A stretch of DNA of 64,000 bases from Streptomyces iakyrus (lineage in GTDB: Bacteria > Actinomycetota > Actinomycetes > Streptomycetales > Streptomycetaceae), in the NCBI RefSeq assembly GCF_000717055.1, contig NZ_JNXI01000035.1:28112-92111 (forward strand). Reading direction: 5' to 3'. The notes beneath the pieces are model-generated. The model worked only from the letters and a program-made list of their open reading frames with translations. It was not told the origin of the DNA and searched no databases. The position numbers and the translations under genes were made by a program. Shown piece after piece: positions 9,219 to 17,952 of this stretch (the first letter of the stretch is position 1; each line of letters opens with the position of its first letter).

Positions 9219-10112
9219 GTGCGTGCTGTAGTGGTGAACTCGTTCGGTGGGCCGGAGGCCGTGGAGGTCGTGGAGACCGAGGTGCCCCGGCCGGGTGCGG
9301 GCCAGGTGCAGATCAAGGTCGCGGCGGCCTCGCTGAATCCGGTGGACGCGGGGGTGCGGGCCGGTGTCTTCGGGGGTGCGGGGGAGCGGATCGGGCTCGG
9401 CTGGGACGTCGCCGGGACGGTGGACGCGGTGGAAGACGCCGGTGCCTGGGGCATCGGGGACGAGGTGGTGGCACTCCACTACGGCGCGGTCAAGCCGCTG
9501 GGCACGCATGCCGAGTACGTCGTCGTGGACGCGGCCGCCGTGGCCCCGGCGCCCGCCTCGGTGGACGCCGTTCACGCGGCGACCCTGCCGCTGAACGCGC
9601 TGACCGCCGCGCAGGCCCTGGACCGGCTGGAGCTGACGCCGGGCCGCTCGTCGCTGCTGGTGACGGGTGCGGCCGGGGCGGTCGGCGGCTACGCGGTCCG
9701 GCTGGCCGTGCACCGGGGTATAGCGGTGACCGGGCTGGCACGCGAGGGGGACGAGGCGTTCGTGCGGTCCCTGGGGGCCCGGCACGTCACGGGCGACGCG
9801 GTCGCGGACCGGGGCTTCGACGCGGTGCTGGACGCCGCCGTCCTCGGCGAGCCGGCGCTGGCGTGGGTGCGGGACGGGGGCCGGTACATCGGTGTCATCC
9901 CGCACGCCGAGCCCGCCCCGGTGCGGGGGGTGGCGACCGGTGCGGTCGAGGTGAGCGCCGACGGGGCCCGGCTGGCGGAGCTGGTGCGGCTGCTGGACGA
10001 AGGGGTGCTGACGACGCGGGTCGCCGAGACCTACGCCCTGGAGGATGCGGCCAAGGCGCACGCCCGGCTGGACGAGGGCGGAGTGCGCGGGCGGCTGGTG
10101 CTCGTGCCCTGA
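9219..10112 (+). CDS. NADP-dependent quinone oxidoreductase-like protein (MDR family)
   Basis: 297 residues. An N-terminal GroES-like domain (SLNPVDAGVRAG, LGWDVAGTV) precedes a Rossmann domain with VTGAAGAVGGYAVRLA. It belongs to the zinc-free medium-chain quinone reductase group and probably reduces quinones or enones with NADPH. GTG 9219 directly starts the conserved RAVVVNSFGGPEAVEV. It is divergent from the HxlR regulator that probably controls it. Confidence 0.88.
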   Translation: MRAVVVNSFGGPEAVEVVETEVPRPGAGQVQIKVAAASLNPVDAGVRAGVFGGAGERIGLGWDVAGTVDAVEDAGAWGIGDEVVALHYGAVKPLGTHAEYVVVDAAAVAPAPASVDAVHAATLPLNALTAAQALDRLELTPGRSSLLVTGAAGAVGGYAVRLAVHRGIAVTGLAREGDEAFVRSLGARHVTGDAVADRGFDAVLDAAVLGEPALAWVRDGGRYIGVIPHAEPAPVRGVATGAVEVSADGARLAELVRLLDEGVLTTRVAETYALEDAAKAHARLDEGGVRGRLVLVP

Positions 10113-10131
10113 CGGGGCGCGGTCGTCGCGG

Positions 10132-10180
10132 TGGATGCACGGCCTCGCCGCGGCGCGGACCGTGCATCCAGTGCATCCAC
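10132..10180 (+). terminator. Hairpin with two alternative right arms after the oxidoreductase gene
   Basis: TGGATGCACGG (10132-10142) pairs perfectly with CCGTGCATCCA (10160-10170) across a GC-rich loop. GTGCATCCAC is then repeated at 10171-10180, giving a second possible partner for the left arm. It begins 20 bp after the stop codon and is likely the terminator. The duplicated arm is unusual. Confidence 0.6.
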
Positions 10181-10229
10181 CGGCCCTGCGCCCCAGGTGG
10201 GGGAATAGCCCCACGTGGCCCACCGTTCC

Positions 10230-10259
10230 CCAGGTATAGTTGAAGCGTAAACAACCTGG
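10230..10259 (+). promoter_or_regulatory. Interrupted inverted repeat upstream of LLM gene
   Basis: CCAGGT-n3-GTTG-n9-CAAC-CTGG lies 14-43 bp upstream of the LLM start and has higher A+T than its surroundings. TATAGT (10235-10240) inside it could be a -10 element. Operator and promoter may overlap. No regulator gene is adjacent on the right-hand side. Confidence 0.35.
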
Positions 10260-10272
10260 AGGGTGAGCGACC

Positions 10273-11349
10273 ATGCAGTTCGGGATCTTCAGCGTCGGCG
10301 ACGTCACGCCCGACCCCACGACCGGCCGGACGCCCACGGAGCGCGAGCGGATCAAGGCCATGGTCGCCATCGCGCTGAAGGCCGAGGAGGTCGGACTCGA
10401 CGTCTTCGCGACCGGCGAGCACCACAACCCGCCCTTCGTGCCCTCGTCGCCGACCACGATGCTCGGCTACGTCGCGGCCCGCACCGAGCGGCTGATCCTC
10501 TCCACGGCCACGACCCTGATCACCACCAACGACCCGGTGAAGATCGCCGAGGACTTCGCGATGCTCCAGCACCTGGCCGACGGCCGGGTGGACCTCATGC
10601 TGGGACGCGGGAACACCGGCCCGGTCTACCCCTGGTTCGGGCAGGACATCCGCCAGGGCATCAACCTCGCCGTCGAGAACTACGCCCTGCTGCACCGGCT
10701 GTGGCGCGAGGACGTCGTCGACTGGGAGGGGAAGTTCCGCACGCCCCTGCAGGGCTTCACGGCAACGCCCCGCCCGCTGGACGGCGTACCGCCCTTCGTC
10801 TGGCACGGCTCGATCCGCTCGCCGGAGATCGCCGAGCAGGCCGCGTACTACGGCGACGGCTTCTTCCACAACAACATCTTCTGGCCGGCCGACCACACCC
10901 GGCGCATGGTCGAGCTGTACCGGACGCGGTACGCCCACTACGGGCACGGCACGCCCGAGCAGGCGATCGTCGGGCTCGGCGGGCACGTGTTCATGCGGAA
11001 GAACGCGCAGGACGCGGTGCGCGAGTTCCGGCCCTACTTCGACGTCGCCCCGGTGTACGGGCACGGACCGTCGCTGGAGGACTTCATGGACCAGACGCCG
11101 CTGACGGTCGGCTCCCCGCAGCAGGTCATCGAGAAGACGCTGGCCTTCCGCGAGTACGCCGGGGACTACCAGCGCCAGCTGTTCCTGGTCGACCACGCCG
11201 GGCTGCCGCTGAAGACCGTGCTGGAGCAGATCGACCTGCTGGGCGAGGAGGTCGTGCCGGTACTGCGCAAGGAGTTCGCCGTGGACCGCCCGGCGGACGT
11301 GCCCGACGCCCCCACGCACGCGGCCCGGGTCGCCCGGGACCGAGGGTGA
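10273..11349 (+). CDS. LLM class flavin-dependent oxidoreductase
   Basis: 358 residues, luciferase-like monooxygenase fold. ATGEHHNPPF, SSPTTMLGYVAARTERL, the dense DGRVDLMLGRGNTGPVYPW region and GSPQQVIEKTL near the C-terminus are characteristic of FMN- or F420-linked LLM enzymes. ATG 10273 has GGAGGGTGAG upstream. The substrate is not predictable. Confidence 0.9.
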   Translation: MQFGIFSVGDVTPDPTTGRTPTERERIKAMVAIALKAEEVGLDVFATGEHHNPPFVPSSPTTMLGYVAARTERLILSTATTLITTNDPVKIAEDFAMLQHLADGRVDLMLGRGNTGPVYPWFGQDIRQGINLAVENYALLHRLWREDVVDWEGKFRTPLQGFTATPRPLDGVPPFVWHGSIRSPEIAEQAAYYGDGFFHNNIFWPADHTRRMVELYRTRYAHYGHGTPEQAIVGLGGHVFMRKNAQDAVREFRPYFDVAPVYGHGPSLEDFMDQTPLTVGSPQQVIEKTLAFREYAGDYQRQLFLVDHAGLPLKTVLEQIDLLGEEVVPVLRKEFAVDRPADVPDAPTHAARVARDRG

Positions 11350-11466
11350 GGGGACGGTAGGGCCCGGCTCCACGGTTGCCCGGCCCCTGGTGAGAGGGCA
11401 GTAAGAAGGACGCTCCGGCGCAGCGCATACGGTTCCGGGAACCCCCGGCCTTGGCACACTGGACGC

Positions 11467-12186
11467 GTGCCCCAAACAGTGCTGCTCGCCGAAGACGACC
11501 GCGCCATCCGCAATGCCCTGGAGCGGGCCCTGACCCTGGAGGGCTACCAGGTCATGGCGGTCGCCGACGGGGTCGAGGCGCTGGCGCAGGCCCACCGCAA
11601 CCGTCCGGACGTGCTCGTCCTGGACGTGATGATGCCCGGCATCGACGGGCTCCAGGTCTGCCGGGTGCTGCGCGCCGAGGGCGACCGGACGCCCGTGCTG
11701 ATGCTGACGGCCCTGGTGGAGACCGCCGACCGGATCGCCGGCCTGGACGCGGGCGCCGACGACTACGTGGTGAAGCCCTTCGACGTGGAGGAGGTCTTCG
11801 CCCGGCTGCGCGCCCTGCTGCGCCGCACCAGCCCCGTGGGCGCCGGGAGCGCACCGGCGGCCGAGGCGACCCGGCCGCTCCCGGAGCGGTTCATCGACGC
11901 CGCCGGCATCCGCATGGACCCGCAGGCGCGCCGGGCCTGGCGCGGCGCGCGCGAGCTGGAGCTGACCCGCACCGAGTTCGAGCTGCTGGAACTGCTGGTG
12001 CGCAACGCGGGCATCGTCCTCGACCACTCGACGATCTACGACCGCATCTGGGGCTACGACTTCGGGCCCGGCTCGAAGAACCTCGCCGTCTACGTCGGCT
12101 ACCTGCGCCGCAAGCTCGACGAGCCGGACGCGCCGCAGCTGATCCACACGGTCCGGGGCGTGGGTTACGTGCTGCGGGAGGACTGA
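11467..12186 (+). CDS. OmpR/MprA-like response regulator
   Basis: 239 residues. A receiver domain (LLAEDDRAIRNAL; phospho-acceptor Asp53 in VLDVMMPG; Thr in LMLTAL; Lys in VVKPF) is joined to a winged-helix DNA-binding domain (ELELTRTEFELLELL to VRGVGYVLRE). The gene starts at GTG 11467. CACACT ends about 7 nt upstream and could be a -10 box, so the mRNA may be leaderless or nearly so. The kinase gene follows with no gap. Confidence 0.93.
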   Translation: MPQTVLLAEDDRAIRNALERALTLEGYQVMAVADGVEALAQAHRNRPDVLVLDVMMPGIDGLQVCRVLRAEGDRTPVLMLTALVETADRIAGLDAGADDYVVKPFDVEEVFARLRALLRRTSPVGAGSAPAAEATRPLPERFIDAAGIRMDPQARRAWRGARELELTRTEFELLELLVRNAGIVLDHSTIYDRIWGYDFGPGSKNLAVYVGYLRRKLDEPDAPQLIHTVRGVGYVLRED

Positions 12187-13620
12187 GTGGGCCGCCTGCG
12201 CCGGCTGCTGGTCGGGCGGCGGCCGGGGCTCGTCTCGCTGCGCACCACCTTCGCGGTGTCCTTCGCGGCGGTGACGGCGGCCGTGACGATCCTGGTCGGC
12301 ATCCTGTCCTACAGCGCCGCCGCGCGGCTGGTGCGGGTGGACCAGCAGACGGTGTTCGACGAGGTCGTGCAGGATCTGCGCGACGAGGTGCGGCAGAACC
12401 GCATGACGCCCGGCGACTTCTCGTCCGCCGCGCCCGGCCACGACCTCGTACGGCCCGCCCGCACCGACGTGCAGGTGCTCGGCCCGGACGGGCACGTCGT
12501 CGACCGCGGCAGCCCGGGGCTGCCGGTCACCGGCGCCGACGTGCGGATCGCCGCCGCGGACCCGTCCGGGGAGGTGGCCGAGCACAAGGACGTCGACGTG
12601 GGCGACGACGTCTACCGCGTCGCCACCGTCTCCCTCGGCGACGGCCGGGGCGCGGTGCAGGTCGCCCAGGAGTTCAGCGACGTCGAGGACCTGCTGCGGG
12701 TGCTCCAGCAGCGGACGCTGCTGCTGGTGGCGGCCGTGGTGGTCGGCGCCGGGCTGTTCGGCTGGTGGCTGGCCCGGCGGATCACGCGCCGCCTGGTCGT
12801 GCTGACCGACGCCGCCGAGGACGTCGCCCGCACCCGCCGCCTGGGCATCCAGGTGCCCGTGGCCGGACACGACGAGGTGGGCCGCCTCGGCCGGGCCTTC
12901 GACCGCATGCTGGGCCGGCTCGCCCAGTCCGAGGAGGACCAGCGCCGCCTGGTCCAGGACGCGGGCCACGAGCTGCGCACGCCGCTCACCTCGCTGCGTA
13001 CGAACATCTCCCTGCTGCGCCGGATCGACGAACTCCCGCCGCGGGCCCGCGACGAACTGGTCGCCGACCTGGGCCAGGAGGCCCGGGAGCTGACCGACCT
13101 GGTCAACGAACTGGTGGATCTCGCGGCCGGGCAGTCCGACACCGAGCCGCCGCGGCGGGTGGACCTCGCGGACATCGCCGAGGAGGTGGCGGGGGTGGCC
13201 CGGCGCCGCAGCGGCCGCGCGATCCTGCTGCGCGCGAGCGGCGACACCACGACCGACGGGCGGCCCGGGATGCTGACCCGGGCGCTGTCCAACCTCGTCG
13301 AGAACGCGGTGAAGTTCGACCAGGGCGGCCGGGCCCCCGTCGAGATCGTCGTCTCGGGGCCCGCCCGCCCCGGCACCATCCGGGTCGAGGTCCTCGACCG
13401 CGGCCCGGGCATCACCGACAGCGACCTCACCCGCGTCTTCGACCGCTTCTACCGGGCCGCCGACGCCCGCTCCCTGCCGGGATCCGGCCTGGGCCTGTCC
13501 ATCGTCCGCGAGGTGGCCCTCGCCCACGGGGGAGCGCCGTTCGCGTTCCGGCGGGACGGGGGCGGGACCGTCACCGGGTTCACGGTGGGCGGGCGGCCGG
13601 GGGCGAACGACGCGGGGTGA
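12187..13620 (+). CDS. Sensor histidine kinase, MprB-like
   Basis: 477 residues. TM1 spans about residues 25-48. An extracellular domain to about 178 is followed by TM2 (TLLLVAAVVVGAGLFGWWLA), HAMP, the dimerisation domain with His261 in DAGHELRTPL, and the ATPase domain with N-box LVENAVKF, DRGPGI and GSGLGLSIV. It phosphorylates the adjacent response regulator. The GTG start abuts the regulator stop codon (TGA then GTG), so translation is likely coupled. MprAB-type systems respond to envelope stress, but the signal here is unknown. Confidence 0.93.
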   Translation: MGRLRRLLVGRRPGLVSLRTTFAVSFAAVTAAVTILVGILSYSAAARLVRVDQQTVFDEVVQDLRDEVRQNRMTPGDFSSAAPGHDLVRPARTDVQVLGPDGHVVDRGSPGLPVTGADVRIAAADPSGEVAEHKDVDVGDDVYRVATVSLGDGRGAVQVAQEFSDVEDLLRVLQQRTLLLVAAVVVGAGLFGWWLARRITRRLVVLTDAAEDVARTRRLGIQVPVAGHDEVGRLGRAFDRMLGRLAQSEEDQRRLVQDAGHELRTPLTSLRTNISLLRRIDELPPRARDELVADLGQEARELTDLVNELVDLAAGQSDTEPPRRVDLADIAEEVAGVARRRSGRAILLRASGDTTTDGRPGMLTRALSNLVENAVKFDQGGRAPVEIVVSGPARPGTIRVEVLDRGPGITDSDLTRVFDRFYRAADARSLPGSGLGLSIVREVALAHGGAPFAFRRDGGGTVTGFTVGGRPGANDAG

Positions 13621-13661
13621 GGAGCCGGCGCGCCCCCGGGCCGCCGCTGCGAGCCGGTCCC

Positions 13662-14462
13662 TCAGTCCCCGAGGGCGTAGAACCGCATCGGGGAGTTGGG
13701 CCGGAACCCGATCCGCGGGTACACCGGCGCTCCGGCCGCGGTCGCGTGCAGCGTGGCCCGGGTCAGACCGGTCGCCCGGGCACCCTCGTGCAGCGCCTTG
13801 CGGGTCACGGCCTCCCCGTAGCCCCGCCGCTCCCACGCCGGATCGGTGGCGACGAGCACGACGAAGAGCCGCCCGTCGGCCTCGACGGTGGCGGCGCAGG
13901 TCACGGGGACCCCGTCGCGCAGCCCCAGGTACGCGAACACCCCGCTCTTCCACCACGACGACCCGGCGAGCCCGTCCCGCGCGTCCTCCAGGGGGAATCC
14001 GTAGGCGCGCGCGTTGAGGTCCGCGTACGCCCGCAGCAGGTTGTCGTCGTCCACGCGCACGAAGGTCAGCTCGGGGTGGACGGGGTCCGGGACCGGCAGC
14101 AGGTCTCCCGCCATGCCGGTCCCGGGAAAGGCGTATCGCAGGCCCGCCTGTTCGGCGGCCGCTCCGAGTGCGGCACGCGCCCCGTCGTCGAGCAGGCCCT
14201 CGAAGACCCACAGGAACCCGGCGCGGGACTTCGACCGCATGACCCCGGCGGCCTCGTCCAGCCGCTCCTCCAGCAGCCCGGCATCGGCCCCGACGTCCGT
14301 CAGGGTCACGCAGTTCCAGAAGGCGAACCGGCAGTCGGCCCACCGCACGGCGATGCCCGGCAGGTCGCGCACGTCGGCGTCCGGGTTCCGGTCGAGCACC
14401 ATGGCCCGCCAGACCGTGGCGAGTTGCTCCATCGATTCGACCGACTCCGCCAGATCACGCAC
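13662..14462 (-). CDS. GNAT family N-acetyltransferase
   Basis: 266 residues. The C-terminal third carries the acetyl-CoA site: VLVATDPAWERRGYGEAVTRKAL matches the GNAT motif A, followed by ATLHATAAGAPVYPRIGF. The N-terminal half is less conserved and may bind substrate or be a degenerate GNAT repeat. GTG at 14460-14462 has GAGGGGG upstream. The substrate is unknown. It converges on the two-component genes. Confidence 0.82.
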   Translation of the reverse strand: MRDLAESVESMEQLATVWRAMVLDRNPDADVRDLPGIAVRWADCRFAFWNCVTLTDVGADAGLLEERLDEAAGVMRSKSRAGFLWVFEGLLDDGARAALGAAAEQAGLRYAFPGTGMAGDLLPVPDPVHPELTFVRVDDDNLLRAYADLNARAYGFPLEDARDGLAGSSWWKSGVFAYLGLRDGVPVTCAATVEADGRLFVVLVATDPAWERRGYGEAVTRKALHEGARATGLTRATLHATAAGAPVYPRIGFRPNSPMRFYALGD

Positions 14463-14652
14463 AAGGGCCCCCTCGGGTCACCGACCGCTGCCGCACTCGT
14501 ACTGCCCGTCCTGCGCCTGGCTCATCCCCCGGCCCGCCGGGGCACCACCGTCGACCGCCCCCGCGGAGGAGAAGCGGGGCGTGCGCCCGGCCGGTCCCTG
14601 TTTCGCCACCACCCGGAGCGCCCGGACGGGGCATTGCATAAAATCCACACCC

Positions 14653-15012
14653 ATGGCGAAGCCTGACGAGCTGATCGTTGACATCGCTGCCCGTGTGGAG
14701 TCCGGGCAGAGCAATCAGATGTCCCTGACCGTGGTCGCCGGTGGTGCTGTCATCACCGGCCGGCTGGCTCCAGAAGCCGTGTGGAGGCAGAGGGTGTCGG
14801 AGGTGCTGACCAACTCCGACCGACTCGCCGAGTTCTCCGTCGTCTTCGACGCCCCCACGAAGAGGGAGGGGCCGCCCACGCATCTGCACTTCCATGTCGC
14901 CCGCATCCTGCAGGGAGCGGTGGGAATCCCGGAGACGGGCGGGATGTACCGGGTCGCGATCGAGGATGTCAGCGCCTGGACCGTAGGGGATTTCAGCTAC
15001 TCCGACCACTGA
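14653..15012 (+). CDS. GvpU-like gas vesicle accessory protein (orphan)
   Basis: 119 residues. The pattern (MSLTVVAGGAVITGRLAPEAVW, then HLHFHVARIL, then MYRVAIEDVSAWTVGDFS) resembles my recollection of GvpU from Bacillus gas vesicle clusters: alternating strands around a GAVI(S/T)G core and a C-terminal strand ending in a GKIS/GDFS-like turn. No gvpA, gvpF/L or other gas vesicle gene lies in the window, so a gas vesicle role is uncertain. The start ATG 14653 has no strong ribosome site. TGCATAAAATCC upstream is A+T-rich and could hold a promoter. It could also be an unrelated small actinobacterial protein. Confidence 0.5.
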   Translation: MAKPDELIVDIAARVESGQSNQMSLTVVAGGAVITGRLAPEAVWRQRVSEVLTNSDRLAEFSVVFDAPTKREGPPTHLHFHVARILQGAVGIPETGGMYRVAIEDVSAWTVGDFSYSDH

Positions 15013-15069
15013 CCGGGCAACAGAGAACCATGCGGGAGCAGTCGGTTCCCGCCGGAAATCGGGGCGGCC

Positions 15070-16731
15070 CTACGAGGCGGAGAACTTCCCGGCGTTGACG
15101 CCGGAGGCCGAGGTCTCGCCGGGGCCGTGCTCTTCGCCCCACTGCTCGGCACCGGCCTTGGGCCGGGGGATGAGGAGGGTCGCCACCATGCCGAGCGCCA
15201 GCAGCGCGGCGCAGGTGTAGCCGTTGATCTGAATGGCGTGGGACATGGCGTCACGGGCCGCGTCGGCGGCCGACGCCGTCTGCGGGTTCTCACTCAGCCC
15301 GGAGATCATCGCGCCGGCGCTGTCGGAGACCGCCGACGACAGCTGGTTCGCCTCGGGCGCGGGCGTTCCCTGCTGGACGAGCCGGTCCGACAGGTCGGAG
15401 TCCAGTGCCGTGAAGAAGGTCGACGTCAGAACGGCGATGCCGAGGGCGGAACCGAGCTGACGTGCCGCGCTCTGGATCCCGGACCCCTGGCCGGCATGCT
15501 GCGGCGGTACGTCCGCGAGGACGACGTTGGTGACCTGCGCGGTGGCGAAGCCGACTCCCGTGCCGTACAGGAACAGGGCAATTCCGATGATCCACCACTG
15601 CGAGTCGCTGCCGGCCAGCAGACCGAACATCAGCAGACCGATGGCCTCCAGCACCAGGCCGATGCGCACCAGGCCGATCGGGCCGGCCTTCTCGGCCATG
15701 CCGAAGCTCGCCCCACTCGCGAAGAAGCTGCCGACGGCGACGATGAAGACGATCAGTCCGGTCTGGAGCACCGAGTACCCCAGGGTGTACTGGAGCCACA
15801 GGGGCAGGACGGCGAGCATGCCGAACTCCGCCAGGGCGATGATCAGCGTCGCGATGTTGCCCGTGCTGAAGGACCTGATGCCGAACAACGAGGTGTCCAT
15901 CAGCGGTGCCGTGCCGCCCGTCCGGGTCAACCGGAGCTGGAGCAGCAGGAACAGCGCCAGGGAGGCCACGGAGACGACCAGGGCGACCGGGATGACGGAC
16001 AGGTTCAGCGCGTCACCGAAGGGGCCGAAGTCCTTCTGCGGCTCCCACCACCCGTAGTTGCGCCCCTCGATCAGTGCGAAGGCGAGGAGCCCGAGGCCCG
16101 GCACCGACAGCACTCCGCCGACGGCGTCGATCTTGCCGGGCTGCCGGGGGGATGCGTCCAGGTACTTCATGACGCCCAGGACGATCAGCACCACGACGAA
16201 GATGTTGATGCCGAAGGCCCACCGCCAGGAGTACTCGGCGAGCCAGCCGCCCAGCAGCGGTCCGACCGCGGCTGCCGCACCGATCGTGGAGCCCCAGATG
16301 GCGAAGGCCTTGCCCCGGTCCGGGCCCCGGAAGGTCATGTTGAGCAGGGCGAGCGAGGTCGGCATGACGATCGCACCGCCGACGCCCTGGGCGAACCGGC
16401 CGGCGATCAGGGCCTCCCCGGAAGGCGCCACGGCCGCGGCGATGCTCGCCAGCCCGAAGATCCCGGTTCCGATCAGGAACAGCCGGCGTGCTCCCACGAC
16501 GTCCGAAAGACGCCCCATCACCAACAGCAGGGCGGCCAGAACGATTGCGTAGGACTCCTGGATCCACTGGGCGTCGAAGGCCGAGATCTCCAGGTCGTCG
16601 ATGATCGGCGGCATCACCACGTTGACGATGGTGAAGTCGACGACCACCAGCGACACACCGAGAGAAACAGCCAGCAGGCCCAGCCAAGGGTCTCGGTTGG
16701 TTAAGGAAGACAGAGTTGGATTGTCAGACAC
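15070..16731 (-). CDS. MFS transporter, DHA2 (14-helix drug exporter) type
   Basis: 553 residues with about 14 hydrophobic helices. Signatures include VDFTIVNVVMPPI (motif D1), GRLSDVVGARRLFLIG (motif A) and WGSTIGAAAAVGPLLGG (motif C), as in EmrB/QacA-type proton-coupled exporters. Cytoplasmic membrane. GTG at 16729-16731 has AGGATGGA upstream, and an in-frame TTG nine codons earlier is less likely. It is divergent from a WYL-domain regulator 162 bp away, which probably controls it. Confidence 0.9.
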   Translation of the reverse strand: MSDNPTLSSLTNRDPWLGLLAVSLGVSLVVVDFTIVNVVMPPIIDDLEISAFDAQWIQESYAIVLAALLLVMGRLSDVVGARRLFLIGTGIFGLASIAAAVAPSGEALIAGRFAQGVGGAIVMPTSLALLNMTFRGPDRGKAFAIWGSTIGAAAAVGPLLGGWLAEYSWRWAFGINIFVVVLIVLGVMKYLDASPRQPGKIDAVGGVLSVPGLGLLAFALIEGRNYGWWEPQKDFGPFGDALNLSVIPVALVVSVASLALFLLLQLRLTRTGGTAPLMDTSLFGIRSFSTGNIATLIIALAEFGMLAVLPLWLQYTLGYSVLQTGLIVFIVAVGSFFASGASFGMAEKAGPIGLVRIGLVLEAIGLLMFGLLAGSDSQWWIIGIALFLYGTGVGFATAQVTNVVLADVPPQHAGQGSGIQSAARQLGSALGIAVLTSTFFTALDSDLSDRLVQQGTPAPEANQLSSAVSDSAGAMISGLSENPQTASAADAARDAMSHAIQINGYTCAALLALGMVATLLIPRPKAGAEQWGEEHGPGETSASGVNAGKFSAS

Positions 16732-16893
16732 GGTGTTGATCCATCCTGTGTGATGCAAGCGCCCGGTTCGGCCGCCGCCGAAGGGTGGGGTGCTCGGGCC
16801 GGCCGGGGACCCTCTGGACCCCGGCGCAGTGGCACTATGGCAGGAGAAGAGGACGCATTCTGACCTCTACTCACACTGATCCGGGGGCAGTCC

Positions 16894-17952
16894 TTGATCG
16901 CCAACCGAACGCTGGAGCTCCTCAGCCTGCTGCAGACCAAGAAGGAGTGGACCGGTGAAGGGCTGGCCCAGCGGCTGGGCGTCTCCACCCGGACCGTACG
17001 GCGCGACATCAACCGCCTCCGCGAGCTGGGCTACCCCGTTACCGCGACCAAAGGCCCGTCCGGCTACTACCGCTTGTCCCGCGGAGCGCGGCTTCCTCCG
17101 CTGGTGGTCGACGACGAGCAGGCCCTCGCCATCGCGCTGTCCCTCCAGACCGCTCCGGCCTCGGTGACCGGCATGGGGGATGCCACCAAGCGCGCGCTGA
17201 ACTCCATCCAGGAGTTGCTGCCGCCTCATCTGGCCCATCGTCTTGCGACGTTCTCCATCGAACACATCGAGAACGCGTGGGAACTCGCTCCGCCCCAGAT
17301 CGATCCCGCACTCCTCGCGCAGCTCTCCACGGCAGCTCAGCAACGCGACCTCGTGAGGTTCTCCTACCGCTCCGTCAACCACGACTCGACGGAGGACAGC
17401 GAGGTGCTGGCCGAACCCCACCGGCTCGTCGTCTGGTCGGGTCGCTGGTACCTGGTGGCCTACGACCAGCAGCGGTGCTCCTGGCATGCCTACCGACTCG
17501 ACCGCATCCGGTCTCTGGCACCCACCGCGTGGCGCTTCAGCGAGCGTGAGGTTCCCGACGAGGACATCACCCGCTTCGTCCAGAGCCGGCCCGATCGGGG
17601 TGACACCCCGGACATGTGGCCGTGCTGGGGCACCGTTCTGATGGAGTGCCCCGCGACGCTGGTGGCGAAATGGGCTCCGGGAGCCGCCAGTTTCGAAGCG
17701 ATCGACGACCGGATCACCCGGATCCGGATGGGGGCCTGGTCGTGGTCGGCGCTCCTCGGCTTCCTGATCACCTTCAGATGCCGGTTCACCGTGGAAGGAC
17801 CGCCCGAACTCGTCGAAGAAGCCCGGAGGGTGGTGGGCCGCATCGACGTCGACATCCCCGGCCCGACGGACGCCCGGCGCCGGCAGCGGCAACCCCCGCC
17901 CGAACGGGGCCGTGTGACGTCGTGGGACTCGGCTGCGGATGCGTCTCACTGA
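16894..17952 (+). CDS. YafY/DeoR-type HTH regulator with WYL domain
   Basis: 352 residues. The N-terminal HTH (EGLAQRLGVSTRTVRRDINRL) is of the HTH_11 type. The WYL ligand-binding domain covers about residues 150-230 (RFSYRSVNHDS, EPHRLVVWSGRWYLVAYD), followed by a WCX C-terminal extension. TTG 16894 is the only usable start, since an in-frame TGA lies at 16861 and the HTH begins at residue 2. It probably regulates the divergent MFS exporter. Its stop overlaps the stop of the convergent DUF418 fragment by 7 bp. Confidence 0.88.
   Translation: MIANRTLELLSLLQTKKEWTGEGLAQRLGVSTRTVRRDINRLRELGYPVTATKGPSGYYRLSRGARLPPLVVDDEQALAIALSLQTAPASVTGMGDATKRALNSIQELLPPHLAHRLATFSIEHIENAWELAPPQIDPALLAQLSTAAQQRDLVRFSYRSVNHDSTEDSEVLAEPHRLVVWSGRWYLVAYDQQRCSWHAYRLDRIRSLAPTAWRFSEREVPDEDITRFVQSRPDRGDTPDMWPCWGTVLMECPATLVAKWAPGAASFEAIDDRITRIRMGAWSWSALLGFLITFRCRFTVEGPPELVEEARRVVGRIDVDIPGPTDARRRQRQPPPERGRVTSWDSAADASH

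Noticed and set aside
9895..14343. Very long minus-strand open frame (1482 codons) across the LLM, two-component and acetyltransferase genes
   Set aside because: It is antisense to well-supported genes, gives Arg/Pro/Gly-rich sequence without domains, and arises from GC-rich codon use. Only its 5' neighbour region (the acetyltransferase in another frame) is real.
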